Shown: piece by piece, positions 11,693 to 23,687 of the stretch
Layout: each line of letters opens with the position of its first letter
How positions within the stretch are numbered: the stretch's first letter is position 1
Assembly: GCA_030248225.1 (NCBI GenBank)
Contig: JASANE010012190.1
Span: forward strand, 1 to 64,000
Direction: 5' to 3'
From: Trileptium ribeirensis
Lineage: Eukaryota; Nematoda; Enoplea; Enoplida; Thoracostomopsidae
Length of the DNA: 64,000 bases
Made by a program: the position numbers and the translations under genes
Notes under the pieces: model-generated
The model's database searches: none
What the model was told of the DNA's origin: nothing
The model's input: only the letters and a program-made list of their open reading frames with translations

Positions 11693-12451
11693 CATTTTTT
11701 CATTTTTTACAATAAAATTTATTTGAGTCATTCAGTGTTTTATTTAGCTGCATTGCGATCTAATTTTTAAATTAAGAGCCTGCTTTAAATCAGTTATGTA
11801 TATCTCAACTCAATTTGTGCCTAAAACAATATAGAGAAATCGGAGCAAAACGGATTCGGTCTGACCAAGAAAATTTATTTCATTGGACCCATTTCAGACG
11901 CAGTGGGTGTTTTCGCCGATTCGATTTGACATCTCATTTCAAGAGTTTTATTTCAACAACCTACATATTCGCATTTTGAAGTAGTTACCGAAATTGAGCT
12001 AGACCCCGAGGATTATAAACTGGTGGCTGGGAGACGTGTCGTTTATAAGACATTTAATTTGGTTGCCAATTCAAAGTTCAAATCCCGAAGCAAATTCAAT
12101 AAACATTATCAAAACCTTGTTTACTAATCAGGACGTCAGCCCTGACTAATTGTGTTCGGATTTCTCATTCGCTACATAATAAAGTTCAACAATTGTTTAT
12201 ACTCGATGGACACAAATAATAGACATACATAGCTAAGGTGTTATATGCAATAGCAATTTATCTTATAAATGGATGTGCGATAATTACTGTTTCTTTGTAC
12301 GTTTAAGCTTATGTCATAAAATTCACGACATAAATTGCAGCATAACTATCTTATTAAGTTACTACTGAACAACGGTGATGACATTAAGACAGCACTTTGC
12401 TCAAATAATCGTTTGTTGGAATATTCCATTTCACAGACAAAACACATACCT

Positions 12452-12968
12452 ATGCTGCGTTCACGTTATAATGTCCCTGCTGTTTGGAACTTTTGTCCCC
12501 CTGTAGTTGTGACCCTACCGTATAGAACGTCAGGGTGACAATCATGCCGTAAATTAATTGCCGAGGGTGTACCACACACCCCTCTCTACTATATATATTT
12601 TTATTGACAGTGTCGTACACACCCTAGCTACCAATTTGGCGCGAGTTAACTATAACGGACACCGTCTGTAGCTAATGCGGTTTATTAGTCAACTGTCCTG
12701 TTTAATTTTTTCTAAATTTGCGATATTTGTATCTAGCACATATGAACATTGCTCAAATAATTGCGAACACTGTCAATAAAACTGCCAGAAGACACGGTGT
12801 GCCTGACACTATCGAGAAGTGGTAATACGCGTAACTAGCTACATCTGAAAAATTTTATTAAAAACATGGGGTGTCTAAGACACCTTGTTGTCAACAGTGT
12901 GCCTAACACTGTGTGGTGTACATACGTTCCAAACGTTGGGGACATTATATCGTGAACGCCGCATTATA
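12452..12968 (+). mobile_element. PIF/Harbinger-like MITE, family M1, copy 2
   Basis: About 517 bp with TIRs TGCTGCGTTCACGTTATAAT and the inverse of TGCGGCGTTCACGATATAAT. Flanks are CTA on the left and TTA on the right. No coding capacity. Several short palindromes (GGTGTCTAAGACACC type) lie just inside the ends. Confidence 0.75.
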
Positions 12969-12995
12969 CCTACTAACACACTACACTGTGTTGGT

Positions 12996-13395
12996 TTACT
13001 TATTGATTGCTCTACGATAATACTGGTATTGTATGATAGCTATATCCTTTGTTTGATTCTGTTCATGACATAAAGTTTTGAGTGTCCGGCAAGTGGTCTT
13101 CGCCGTGATAACTGGTATTTTGCAGACTCCAGCTATGTCTGTATCCGTACTCTGTGGCCAGCATATGTTTGCTGCTGTCGTCTCGGCGACGTAGAGTGCA
13201 GATTTGCCAGAGTTTCTTCTGTAAAATGAAGTTGTTTCTGAAATTTTGGCAATGCTCTGACAATGACAATGAAATTTTGACAATAGCTGCTCTGAGTTTC
13301 TTAGGTATGGAAAGTTCACTTAACATTCCCTGCATTTCAAGCTTCAAAACTAACGATAAAATTGGCAGTGCAAACGATAGCTTCTTAATGTCCAC
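12996..13395 (-). other. Overlapping open frames next to a MITE, coding status unclear
   Basis: Two minus-strand frames of 107 and 110 residues overlap in a GC-richer 330-bp patch beginning 28 bp from the M1 MITE at 12.5 kb. Neither shows a motif I know. Possibly a decayed retrotransposon or an exon. Confidence 0.15.
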
Positions 13396-14260
13396 GACGC
13401 GATTAACTTATTAGGCTAACCACAGTTCACTTAACTGGAACCTGGATTCGAACATTTCACGAAAGCATGCAAAAAAGCTACTATATAGTCACAAAATTGA
13501 CTGAAATAATTGTTTTTTCTAGATTTCAAAGAATTTATGATTAACTTAGGCGATTGTTTTGTTAATCCTTTGCACTATTCGTGACACGTCTATGATGATT
13601 TCTCCGGCAACATAGAAATGAAAATTAGACGTTTGAAATATAAGCCAAAAATTAGTCGTGTACTTTTCCGATAGCTGTGAATCTAGCCATTTTCATTTTT
13701 TACAACCAGACCAGAATTAAAAATAATTACACGAATTGACAGTTTCCTAAAATTATAATAATTATAGTTATGCCATTGTCACAGTAGAAAAAGCACAAAT
13801 CAACACCGCAGCGTTCATTTGAAATTTTTGATTTAATTTGTGATGGCAATTATTTATATATCTATATAATACATTTATAGAGTGAGGTTAACGACTACTT
13901 AACTTCAAACTATGAAAAGACAAAATTCCACGATGCAACAAAAATTACTTGTAGCAGTACTAAACTCTGTAAACGTTTTTTTGTATGCGTTATAAAACTG
14001 TTCGTAAACTAATAGTGCTGATCGTTGATCATATATATTATTTATTAATTGATGTGAAATGTGATCTTTTTTGCGTTTAAATTATAGAATCAGTTTTCAT
14101 TTTGTAGTACATACATTTTTTGTTTGATTATAATATGTAATAAATAGAATTAATTCGACGAAGCGTGAACCATTTGGTGAATTTATAGTTTAAACATATT
14201 TGTTATATTTTCATGTTTCTCGTTTTAGAGCAATATTTTAATTGGTTGAGTTAAAGTATA

Positions 14261-14552
14261 AGTATATTGCTAAAAGCGTATGGTTTAGCCCGGTCAAGGA
14301 TAAGAGCAGGTAAATGTAGGTAAGCCTATGATCTAACCCTGCCGTGGATAGGTTGCAGGCAAAAACATATTTCCTACATTTTATAAATGATTTCTCGTGC
14401 TCCACAAGTATATTGCTAAAAGCGTATGGTTTAGCCCGGTCAAGGATAAGAGCAGGTAAATGTAGGTAAGCCTATGATCTAACCCTGCCGTGGATAGGTT
14501 GCAGGCAAAAACATATTTCCTACATTTTATAAATGATTTCTCGTGCTCCACA
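14261..14552 (+). repeat. Perfect 146-bp tandem duplication
   Basis: 14261-14406 and 14407-14552 are identical as read. The unit includes GTATGGTTTAGCCCGGTC and GATAGGTTGCAGGC. It is probably a very recent duplication; an assembly artefact cannot be excluded. Confidence 0.9.
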
Positions 14553-14889
14553 ATGTTCCTGCACACATTATTTAACTAGTTAAATTATATGTTAAATCAA
14601 GCTTAAACACAAGTATAAGTTAAATATAAGTATAGGTTTCCTATATCTTTTCCCGTAGTAAATCAAAAATTGAAATTTATAACATAACTAGACATCAATT
14701 TTAGTCAAAATTAATACACTTATTGAAATCAATTGAAAAAGTTATTGAAGGTTAATTTTGGTACCACATTTTAACATCTTAATATGAATTTTTTGACCAC
14801 AGCCTTCAGTATAAAGCCCTATTGTAACCAAGCTACCTGACGAAATGCCCTTAATACTTTCGTTTTTAAACCATAGCATCGCTTGTACA

Positions 14890-15060
14890 AAAGCGAACAA
14901 ACTTTTGCTCCAGCCGTGGATTGCACCTAGATCGCTCGAGGTCAAATAGTTTACGCTAGCAACTACGTTACTTATTAGATGCTATTAGGTTAATTAAGGA
15001 ACCTCACGAGGAAAACCAGCAACAGCGTATGTGCAAACTCACGCCGAACGACAAACTTGG
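14890..15060 (-). mobile_element. tRNA-derived SINE-like repeat, copy 1
   Basis: Homologous to 15170-15335: TTTACGCTAGCAACTACGTT, GATGCTATTAGGTT, AACCTCACGAGG, CAGCAACAGCGTATGTGCAA and CTCACGCCGAAC. The B box is degraded (GGTGCAATCC). Confidence 0.45.
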
Positions 15061-15169
15061 TGCCTAATGTACGCGGGAACAAATGTGTCATTATACGAAA
15101 GAAATGGTTATTCGAGTCTAAATTTGGATTACCACTTTACTCCTTACAGCGAAGTTTAATTTGTACGAT

Positions 15170-15335
15170 TTTGAGCACACTTTTGCTTTGCCCCCGGATT
15201 GAACCTAGGTCATCCGGGTGCAACATTTGTACGCTAGCTATTACGCTATTTTGGAGATGTTTCTAGGTTCCTTAACGAACTAGGCAACGCGAACGAACAA
15301 CAACGCTCATATAAACACACGCCGAACTACACACT
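15170..15335 (-). mobile_element. tRNA-derived SINE-like repeat, copy 2
   Basis: On the minus strand, TAGCGTAATAGCTAGCGTAC resembles an A box and GGTTCAATCC is a good B box. The plus-strand GAACAACAACGCTC and ACACACGCCGAAC blocks recur at 14.9-15.05 kb and more weakly at 27.5 kb. Confidence 0.5.
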
Positions 15336-15339
15336 CATC

Positions 15340-17382
15340 AATTAACTTACCGCTCAATGCATGCTGCGACAACTGAGTCAATAAGTGAAGAAAAGAGTTA
15401 AATTGCAAGCACATGTACACGAAAAATATTTAATCTCATCTATTAACCATTTTTATACATTTAATCCCTACTGAAATAGTACATTGATTTATTGCCGCTG
15501 TACACGCAAAACAACTAATTTATTTCAACAAAACATAAGATTCTGAAAAAGTTTGATACAAATAACATTTAAACCTATAGTGCGATATATTCGATTACGG
15601 ATATTTCGATAGGCACAGTATGACGTATATGGACTGTGTGAAATCAATTGGAGATATCTTCGTTTATTCGGTTTTTTCTTCAACTATCATTTTTGGCTAT
15701 TGTTTGCGGGTGTCTGTAAACCACGATCCAGCAGAAGTCCTATGCTTAAGCAAATGTGTGTAACAGGCAGCAATCACAATTCTCGTTTCGAGTTTATGTA
15801 TTCAGTTTTGAAAAAAGAACACACTTTATCAGAGCCGGGCTCGATTAAAGTTAATCAAATTTTTTTCCATAGGTATTCTGATCGAGTTGTGACGGAAACT
15901 TACGGCGTGCAATGTTTGGGTAACGGTGTACGGTGTATTTTTGCATGTACAGTACCATGTTTGGCTGACAATAGATTGTAGTCAGCAGTCTTATAATAAG
16001 GATCGTTAAATCGAAATCTAGCTATGCGGAAAATATCATCGGGTCACTAAAAGGCAGGGAAGGACTTGTCTCGTTCGTCAGTGTTTAAATTGAAGCATAC
16101 GTTAGGAATATTGCGCTAAGCGAAGGCTAAAATTTTATGGCGATTCGCCACTTGACTTACAACATTGTTGGCGTAAAATGTTGACACTACTAGATCATAT
16201 AGCTAAGCTCACTGCTACTATCTCAATGAAACAAGGAGTTCAAAAAATTTTAAACCATTCATTGCATGGACAGGTTTGATCCAATGGATATAAAATATTC
16301 AAAGTTGTTGGGAAAAATGTTTATTAAATGCAAATTTTGTGAACAGTGCTTATTTTAATTTGCCGAAAATCACATGATCGTACCTTAGGGTACGCTGGAG
16401 CGACACTCTGCGGTGTAGCAGTAACGTCAGGCTACTGCTTTAAAGTTAGGCTAACATTTGGTTGACAAAAATACCAGATCATAAACATCACTATGACGGC
16501 CACAGAACTTTGTAAAATTTTCAGTCGTCGTCATAAAAAACTATACGCGCCAACCTAATTGGTTACTACAAATTAACAGTTGCCGTTGCTACAGTAGACC
16601 AGATTGCGGTTACTTTATTAGTAAAATGTGATTTATAATTTTGGAATTAGCTGAACGGGCAATATATCTGATATATTAACGGCATGTCAACCGTTGCAAA
16701 GCGGAGTGACCAGGAGACAAAAGTATTCGTGAATATAATTTTTTACGTAGCCGAACAATGGGACTGTATGAAATATATCATCAAAATGCAGCATCACACT
16801 GTACATGTTGGGTAACAGTTAGAGAAGCAAGTAAAACCCGAGATCGCAAAATTAACATTGACACACGTGGCAAACAGTACCTTTGTGATAAGAATAGCAA
16901 AATATGCAACTTTCATTAAAAGTAACAGTGATTGGTGTTGCTTGCTATTTTGGAAAGTATTATATACGCCTTTGCTCGGAAGCTGCAGTTCCCTAGACCT
17001 TATATAACTTAGTTTGTTAGTGATCTTGAAACTTCCTTACGTTATATCGCACAGTATGACTTATATAAGGCAAAACGATTTCCCGAATTATCCAAAAATT
17101 TCTGTTGATCATCATTAATTGTTTTACTGCATTATATCGATAAAACCAATTGTAGGATTCAGCACAGTGTGAAAGTTACAGTTTCAAACCTTGTACCGAA
17201 TAGTTTCGATCAAATACACCAACATGTGTATGAAAATTATATGTATTGTTTGTGCGTTTGTATCGGTTAATGTTTGTGAAATTATGTCACAGCTTGTAAA
17301 GCTTGTTATGATAAAGGCTAATTACTGGCCGTTAAACTTCTATTCGACAGCGAAAATAATGGTTTAAGCAAATAAATTGTAG
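15340..17382. other. Upstream region of the MS4A-like gene
   Basis: Probably holds the promoter and first exon(s) of the MS4A-like gene, since its frame continues to an acceptor at 17382. I could not identify a convincing first exon. The 93-residue frame at 15700-15981 has no supporting features. Confidence 0.3.
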
Positions 17383-18170
17383 GCTCACTCCCACTTGACC
17401 TAAAGAAGCCTGCCTTAAACAGCGCAAATCAAACAGGAATTCCTAGCTTTTCAACAAGCGGCCTGGTCATGCCTCCGCCACGTGGATACCCTACACGGCC
17501 AGCGCGACCAGATGAAATCGAAAATCCGTATGGCACTATGCAACATAATATTTGGGCAAATTCTGCAGGTACCTTATACGCTCCTGGTGTAGCCCAGGGT
17601 CCTGTCGCAGCTCCGGCTGTTGTTGCTGTCAATGGCCACTGGGCAGGATCCATGAATCCATATGGTACTTATTATCGCCCACCGCAAATGCACAATTCTG
17701 GCGGCAATACACTTAAACCAAAAAAGGCGACTCCGGAGATCAATGCACCTATGGCCAACAACAATACCAGTTACATCATAAACAACGCTCCCAAACAACT
17801 TCCGACGAAAAGCGGTAGTCCGAACCTAAACCGTGTTCGCATTTCGGATGATGCTGTGCATGGGACAACTAGCAATAATCAGCCTCAATCCTCAACTGGA
17901 ACTAACAAATTTGTTACCAGCAATTCCCATAAAGTGGTCAACAGTGGCAGCAACGGCAACAACAAACAGTTCAACTATCCAAAATCATTGGACCCAAACA
18001 AACTTCAGCAGCAATCCAATTCAAACAAAGTAAGCAGTAACGGAGCTATGCTGCCAAGTGGTGGTCGATCCAATGGTAAATCCAACGAATTAGCTCCATT
18101 GCCGCCAAACAATCCTATACTGCACGAACCGCTGAATCACATTTATTCTGGAACAAGTCTTTACGGAGGG
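17383..18170 (+). CDS. MS4A-like gene, N-terminal low-complexity exon
   Basis: The reading frame is open from an acceptor-like AATTGTAG ending at 17382 through to 18170, with an in-frame ATG at 17469. If the acceptor is used, 28 more residues (SLPLDLKKPALNS...) precede that ATG and the true start lies further upstream, where I cannot identify it. The donor GTTAGT at 18171 falls after SLYGG in phase 0. The encoded stretch is rich in Asn, Ser, Pro and Gln, typical of a disordered cytosolic region. Confidence 0.6.
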
Positions 18171-21100
18171 GTTAGTTAGCCTATGATCTTGTAGTTTTTA
18201 AGAATATTGAAATAACATTTTATACGTGTTTATCTATGTATAGGTAATATATAATATTGCATTTGTATAATATTATTTATTATAAGATTTCGTAACATTA
18301 AATTTGTACTATCTCGAGTCCAGGAACCCGAGAACGATTTCGGATCTGGGGCGGGGAAAATTTAGGTGAAACGTGTAGGTGAAGCGGGGCATAAAATAAA
18401 AGACGTCTGGAAGGCAAGCTACGGTTAGTCACATCTGGAGGTGTCCACTAATGTAAAACACCTCTTGGGGGAGTTAAGATAAGATGCATCTGAAGCTAGC
18501 TAAGATACATCACAACTAGGATCAAGCTACGATAAAGCATCTGGGGCGAGCTAAGGTAAAACAAGCAATAAAGCCTCATTCCTCAGCTACAAAAGCTCAT
18601 TTTATCTTGAAAACGCAATCTGACTTTATTTTCTGGGGAGTGGGGTAAGAACGAAGGGCCTGCTTATCCAGCATGAGATCTGAAGGTGGGTAGGGAAACC
18701 TAACCCTCCCCTTCTGAGTCTCTTCTTCATGTGAAGTTGAAATCAATATGCATTGTGACAACTCCCAGTATTATTGTGATATGTGAGAATAGAATTACAA
18801 TTGCATGGAAGCGATGCCATTAGATACTGTTTTCTGATTAAATTTGTCGCTTCCAGGAAGAAGTCATATTAGATCAGCGGGTTCCCAAATGAGTTTTCGC
18901 CCAAAACTAAATTGTAACTAAAAATGCCATTTCAAAAGAAGCCTACACTGAGTTGCAAATTTCACTTGCAAAATGAATTAATTTTAATGAACAAGACGTG
19001 TTTTATGATTTTGTTTCATTTTGCAAGTGCAATATTATATAGTAGTCGTATTGGTAAACTTCATTAGCCCATTTTAAACAACATTTTTGGTGTAAGGTTA
19101 ATTTGAGTTAAACATATTCTTGTATATTCAATTCAAGACGATATCTCCATTTCATTTAAATAGGCTAAACATTTTAACGCCCAAATCAAAACGGTTTTAG
19201 TTTAACCCTTTTCTGGGGCATATCTTGCAGTAGTTCCTGCATTTATTTTTATCGCGAGAACCGTAATTGTGATTATCACATTTCCGGCACCGTATCCATC
19301 AAGTGTACCGACAAAACATTTACAGGTTGCATTGTCACCTCCATAGCCCGGTTAGCAGGAACGGCATGTATTCGCGGGCAAGTGACGGGGCGTCAGCCAC
19401 CCCCATAAAAACGCTGTGTGGTAGATGTTAGTGGAAAAAAATCCGGAATATATATGGGGTCGGCTGTTTAAGAAGGACCGAAATCGTTTCAAACGTCGTT
19501 CCGCAACCTCTCACAATGGTTGACTAATTATTCGCGTACCACATCGTACAGATCGTTGAGTGGAGTGTTTATGAGCAAATACTGTACTTTTGCAGCATCC
19601 TCCGAAGAAATTGCAGACACGACGTAATTACAACTGATTGCTTGTACCACAATGATACGCGTTCGTGAATTGGACTTCCACTTATATTTGCATTGCCTTC
19701 ACAACAATTAAGCGCAAATGCTTAAGCAAATCCAGAACAGTATCCGCAACTGATAAACAGATGTTTGAAACACATAAGGTTAAATAGATATACTACAACC
19801 CAAAGCTATACATGTTATTTATGCAAAACCTACTAAGTCTTAAACGCATTCATGGCCCAAAATGACTTTGGATCCACTGTAGTTCCACAATTTTTGTAAG
19901 GGCGTATACTTTTTCAAATTCAGATGCTTGTAAATTTGCATTGTCTGAGAACTTCGGTGTATCATGGGTCCTATATTTTTGTGCGCTATAACTGAAAGTT
20001 CTTAACACAGTTATTTCATACTTCAACACAGAATGCGGTGTGCTACTATTGCTGTTGCTTACATATCAGCGCAGGCAGCTGTACAACCCAGCGGAATGTG
20101 TGGAATTTTATGGAGGGCTAGTAACTGTCCAGTTCCAGTGTAATTCGAAATTAATTACACTGATTTTCATTTTCTTAATAATAAATATGATTTCTTTGTT
20201 GAGACACGATCTGTAGCAGCGGAAACAGTATCTGATAAACGTGAACGTCTAATACAGCAAAGCGTATCAACGTTCTTCCCACATAGTCATTTTTCGTATT
20301 ATTTTTCATTCACACGTTGCTTTGCAGCGTAGATTCAATGAAAACCTTATTGGTTATATTTTCTAACACTAAATTTAGTGTCCTGTTGAACAAGTATATA
20401 GTTATGTGCTGTATTATATACCTATATGTTTGCTCCTCAACTACTGTAAGGCGCTGCATGGAGACAAATTTTTTCTTGAGGCGTGTTGGCACCCTCTCGC
20501 CCCCTCAGTTTTCCGCGACTGATTACAAAGCATAGCTCGTCGAATGTTAAATAGCACAGAGTCTGATCCACCACGAATTTTTACAGTTTAGCATTACTAC
20601 AAAAATCGATTTAATCGTCGACTACAACACGTCTTATGTGTATTCACAACTACTGTTATGCTGTCAGTGCCCTAAATTCGACAAAATACGCAATTTTTGT
20701 ATCAAATCCACATCTTTATAGAAAAGGAGGATAACCTGTAGTTCTATTTTGTAGCTAAAATATATACAGGATGCTATTTATGCCTTACTTCTTTTGGCTA
20801 CGTCGAAGCTATGGCAATGCTCCAAACGAGTTTCTAATCGTTTTGTGTACAACATTTTGCAGTGGTTAATATGGTGTTACTGTTATTACATACCTAGGCA
20901 ATAATATATCGGACTATGGGTTTTTGGTTGTGTTATTTTTGTCTTTTTTCACATATTAAACTCCAATTTTACGGTACTGTTGGGGATTCGTTGAGCGAGT
21001 CGCGTATTTCAGTTGCCACGATGACAAGTATTAGCTAGATTTAAAACGCATAATGTTACTGAAACAAAAGACATCCAAAACATACTTTTTCAGAAGTACG

Positions 21101-23687
21101 TCAGATACCCCAAATATCGCTCTAATTTTTATTAAACTGGTATCAGTAGCTAAGAATTACAGCCATTGCCGCTGCGAAATCACATCTTGAATAAGCACAA
21201 TATATTTGGAGCCATCCATACATGGTTGATGTACGAGGTTAAGGTCCTGGGGTGGTAGCGGATTCTTCGTTGAAAGGGGGTGATTCTTCTGCCTACCGCC
21301 TCTGCAGGGAAGGGGTGCTGCCCCGCCGGGGGAGCGGGGGCGTGGCGCATTGGGCGCCTCTGAGTTGGGTGCCTGCGGCGACGCAACGTGGTCCAGCGGT
21401 CCTGTCAAAAGGTCTGCGTGTCACGCAGAGGAAAGAGTCTGGCCCCTCGGGTGAGTAACACCCAGCCCACTATGAACATGCATGGCTGGTACCCTTACCA
21501 ATATTACAACAGCGTCTAAGCAAACATACACATACAGTTGAATAGAAAGTAGATATAAAATAGCAATAATGCAAACAAAAATAGTTAGAAAAGCTATTTA
21601 GAAATCAGTATGCAACACAACGACGATATGTGGCATTTGTGAAAAAACTAATGGCTCAATTGTTGCAAATATGCTTTAGATTGGTCTTTATGGTAGCGTT
21701 TTGGATAATCCGAATGCCAATGGCGTCCACGGTCAATCAGTTGAAATCAGGGCTGCGCCCGATCCAAACAAACCCAATTTCCCGAATACGAATGGGTTTA
21801 TTCCCAGTTACGGATCAAAGGGTATGAACGGCTACTTGATACGTGAGGATCAAAAACAAAACACACCAAAAATAGTACATCCGATGATTACGATTAGTGA
21901 TGGGTTTGTATCCTGGAAGAGCGTTCGAATCGCTTCCATCATACAAGCCTTGCTTGGAATTACTTTGTTTTGTCTTGGCCTAAGTCGGCTTCTTATGAAA
22001 CAGACTTGGGCTGTAGGATTGGAGCTTGTTTTTGGAACGTACGTTTTCGTCACTGGTCTTACTGGAATTGTCGCCACAAAGCGGTTCCACTGGTGTACAC
22101 TAATGGCAACTTATATCATGAATGCTATTGCGTCAGTTTTGGCGATACCTTCGTTTGTAATTGGTAAGTTCACCACTGGAACATTAGCTTGTCAGTGTTG
22201 TACGAGATATTGCTCTAATTCGCTGAAGCAATGATTCTGTGAAATCTTTTCATCACCAAGCCAAAAACACCAAAGTCGAATATATTAATATTTAGTCACA
22301 ATAAGTATGAGGTAAATGTACTTAAAAAGGCTTACCGTTTGACATGATAAAACTACCATTTGAAACCAGAAAATCGGCGTAATTTAAAATACTAGGCGTT
22401 TATTATTATTCATGTTTATTAGTAAAACCTAGCATTCATGTTTATTTCAAATACTAGCATTTAATATTATCATGTTATTTAGTAAAAACAATTCTATCAT
22501 ATTATGATCCTCAGTAAATTGGATATCAACCTTTATGTTTTATTACTGTTGAAGCAGCATATACCTGTGACGTTTGTCGTTCTTTGTGTTATTGGGTGAG
22601 CAGACTGCAGCGGTGGCTAGAAAAATGAATTCTTGCTGTATTAGAGCTGACCACGGTGGAAAAACTACACTTTTAATATAATAAGTCACAACGTGTATAA
22701 AATGTCAGAGCGGTCACAATAATATCCACACATATAAGAAAAACTTATATAAACATTTTCTTAATTTATTTTATGTCACGAACAGAGCCCGAACAGAGCC
22801 CAATTCAATACTGTTTTACGCTGTTAAACCGTCATATCGTGGGTTCCGTAGATAAGTAGCGATCATCAGTTATAATTAAATTAAAATATGACTGTGTTGC
22901 AAACAACACGATTATTTTTTTTTAATTAACACCGGGGCGCCTCTATTGAGAAACAAGAATGGTACAGGTCAACCGATTTCATTTCAGTGGACCGCAAACA
23001 TTTAATGTATTAATTTTCACTACAATATCTACAACTACGGAAAGACATCACAGATGTGTCAAATTTTAGCTACCGCACAAATTCACCCCGTAACCAAACA
23101 GTGGTCAAATAACTTATTTTTTCATGCTTAAATTTAAAATGTTTTGAATCTCAGAAAGTACACGTTTGTTACACGAATATTCTTAATTTTGTTGGTCCAC
23201 GTCCTGATTGTCACCTTCTGAGGAAAATACATTTAAATATACGTTATTAAAATTGATTTAATATTATTTACTATATTCTTGGATTTTAGTTCAAGTCTCA
23301 CCGTTATATGTTTCCACATATATTTGTGATATTTATTTTGTATATATGTATTAAGGTCTTATGGTTACAATTCCGATCAGTTTTCCGGTGACGGATAAAT
23401 TGTCGTTTGTGCGTGAAGATGAGTCGATTGGAGCTGATGTCGTTCTGGCAGTTTTCAGCCTTATTGAAATGATTGTTGCGATTGTACTGGCGGTGTTTGG
23501 ATGTCGTTTTGTTGGCGCTATATCGGAAGCTTATTTTGAACAAAAGTTACTTGTCTATAAAACAGCTAACACCGATAGCGCTGAAGCGATCATTTCTAAA
23601 GACTGTGTCGGTGGTGGTCGGAACATTGGAAGCGGCTCGTTTTCAAAACAATCTGACTCAACAGTTGAACAGTCGATTTCAACTTGA
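17469..23687 (+). CDS. MS4A/CD20-like four-helix membrane protein with Pro/Asn/Ser-rich N-terminus
   Basis: Plus-strand exons 17469-18170, 21680-22163 and 23356-23687 join in phase (0, then 1) through GT-AG introns, giving 505 residues from the ATG at 17469. Residues 1-310 are low-complexity: Pro/Gly-rich first (PPPRGYPTRPARP), then Asn/Ser/Gln-rich, with no predicted helix. Four membrane helices follow at about 316-338, 343-365, 373-400 and 421-445. Their spacing and the motif LLGITLFCLGL ... GLTGIVATKRFHWC ... MNAIASVLAI recall the MS4A/CD20 domain. The C-terminal tail (about 60 residues) is hydrophilic with no obvious ITAM. The likely place is a cell or endosomal membrane; the function is unknown. 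The frame stays open upstream to an acceptor at 17382, so further 5' exons are likely. Another tetraspan family is possible. Confidence 0.65.
18340..18600 (+). repeat. Degenerate AGCTAAGRTAA repeat in intron 1 of the MS4A-like gene
   Basis: Words such as GAAGCTAGCTAAGATACATC, CAAGCTACGATAAAGCATCT and GCGAGCTAAGGTAAAAC recur at 25-35 bp spacing in a stretch more GC-rich than its surroundings. Confidence 0.5.
20615..21530 (+). mobile_element. Dispersed repeat family D1, copy 2 (longest)
   Basis: The 5' half is AT-rich (AAAATACGCAATTTTTGT, CTTTTGGCTACGTC, CTTTTTTCACATATTAAA, CAAAAGACATCCAAAACATA). The 3' part is GC-rich (21236-21450). It ends near ACCCTTACCAATATTACAAC. In intron 1 of the MS4A-like gene. 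Class unknown; no coding domain. Confidence 0.65.
21680..22163 (+). CDS. MS4A-like gene, exon with TM1-TM3
   Basis: The acceptor is the pyrimidine-rich ATGCTTTAG and the donor GTAAGT. It begins in phase 0 with IGLYGSVLDNPN, continues 80 hydrophilic residues and then codes three membrane helices. ATKRFHWC between TM2 and TM3 corresponds to the AAEKRxTxC position of MS4A proteins. It ends in phase 1. Confidence 0.68.
23356..23687 (+). CDS. MS4A-like gene, last exon with TM4 and tail
   Basis: The acceptor is ATGTATTAAG; the first two bases complete a Gly codon split across the intron. It codes the extracellular loop (VTIPISFPVTDKLSF), TM4 (DVVLAVFSLIEMIVAIVLAVFG) and a Ser/Thr-rich tail ending in EQSIST before TGA. 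I see no strong AATAAA in the next 350 bp. Confidence 0.65.

Noticed and set aside
21157..21458. Overlapping frames of 68-83 residues in a GC-rich stretch
   Set aside because: Same situation as at 30.7 kb: the GC-rich half of repeat D1, open in several frames.
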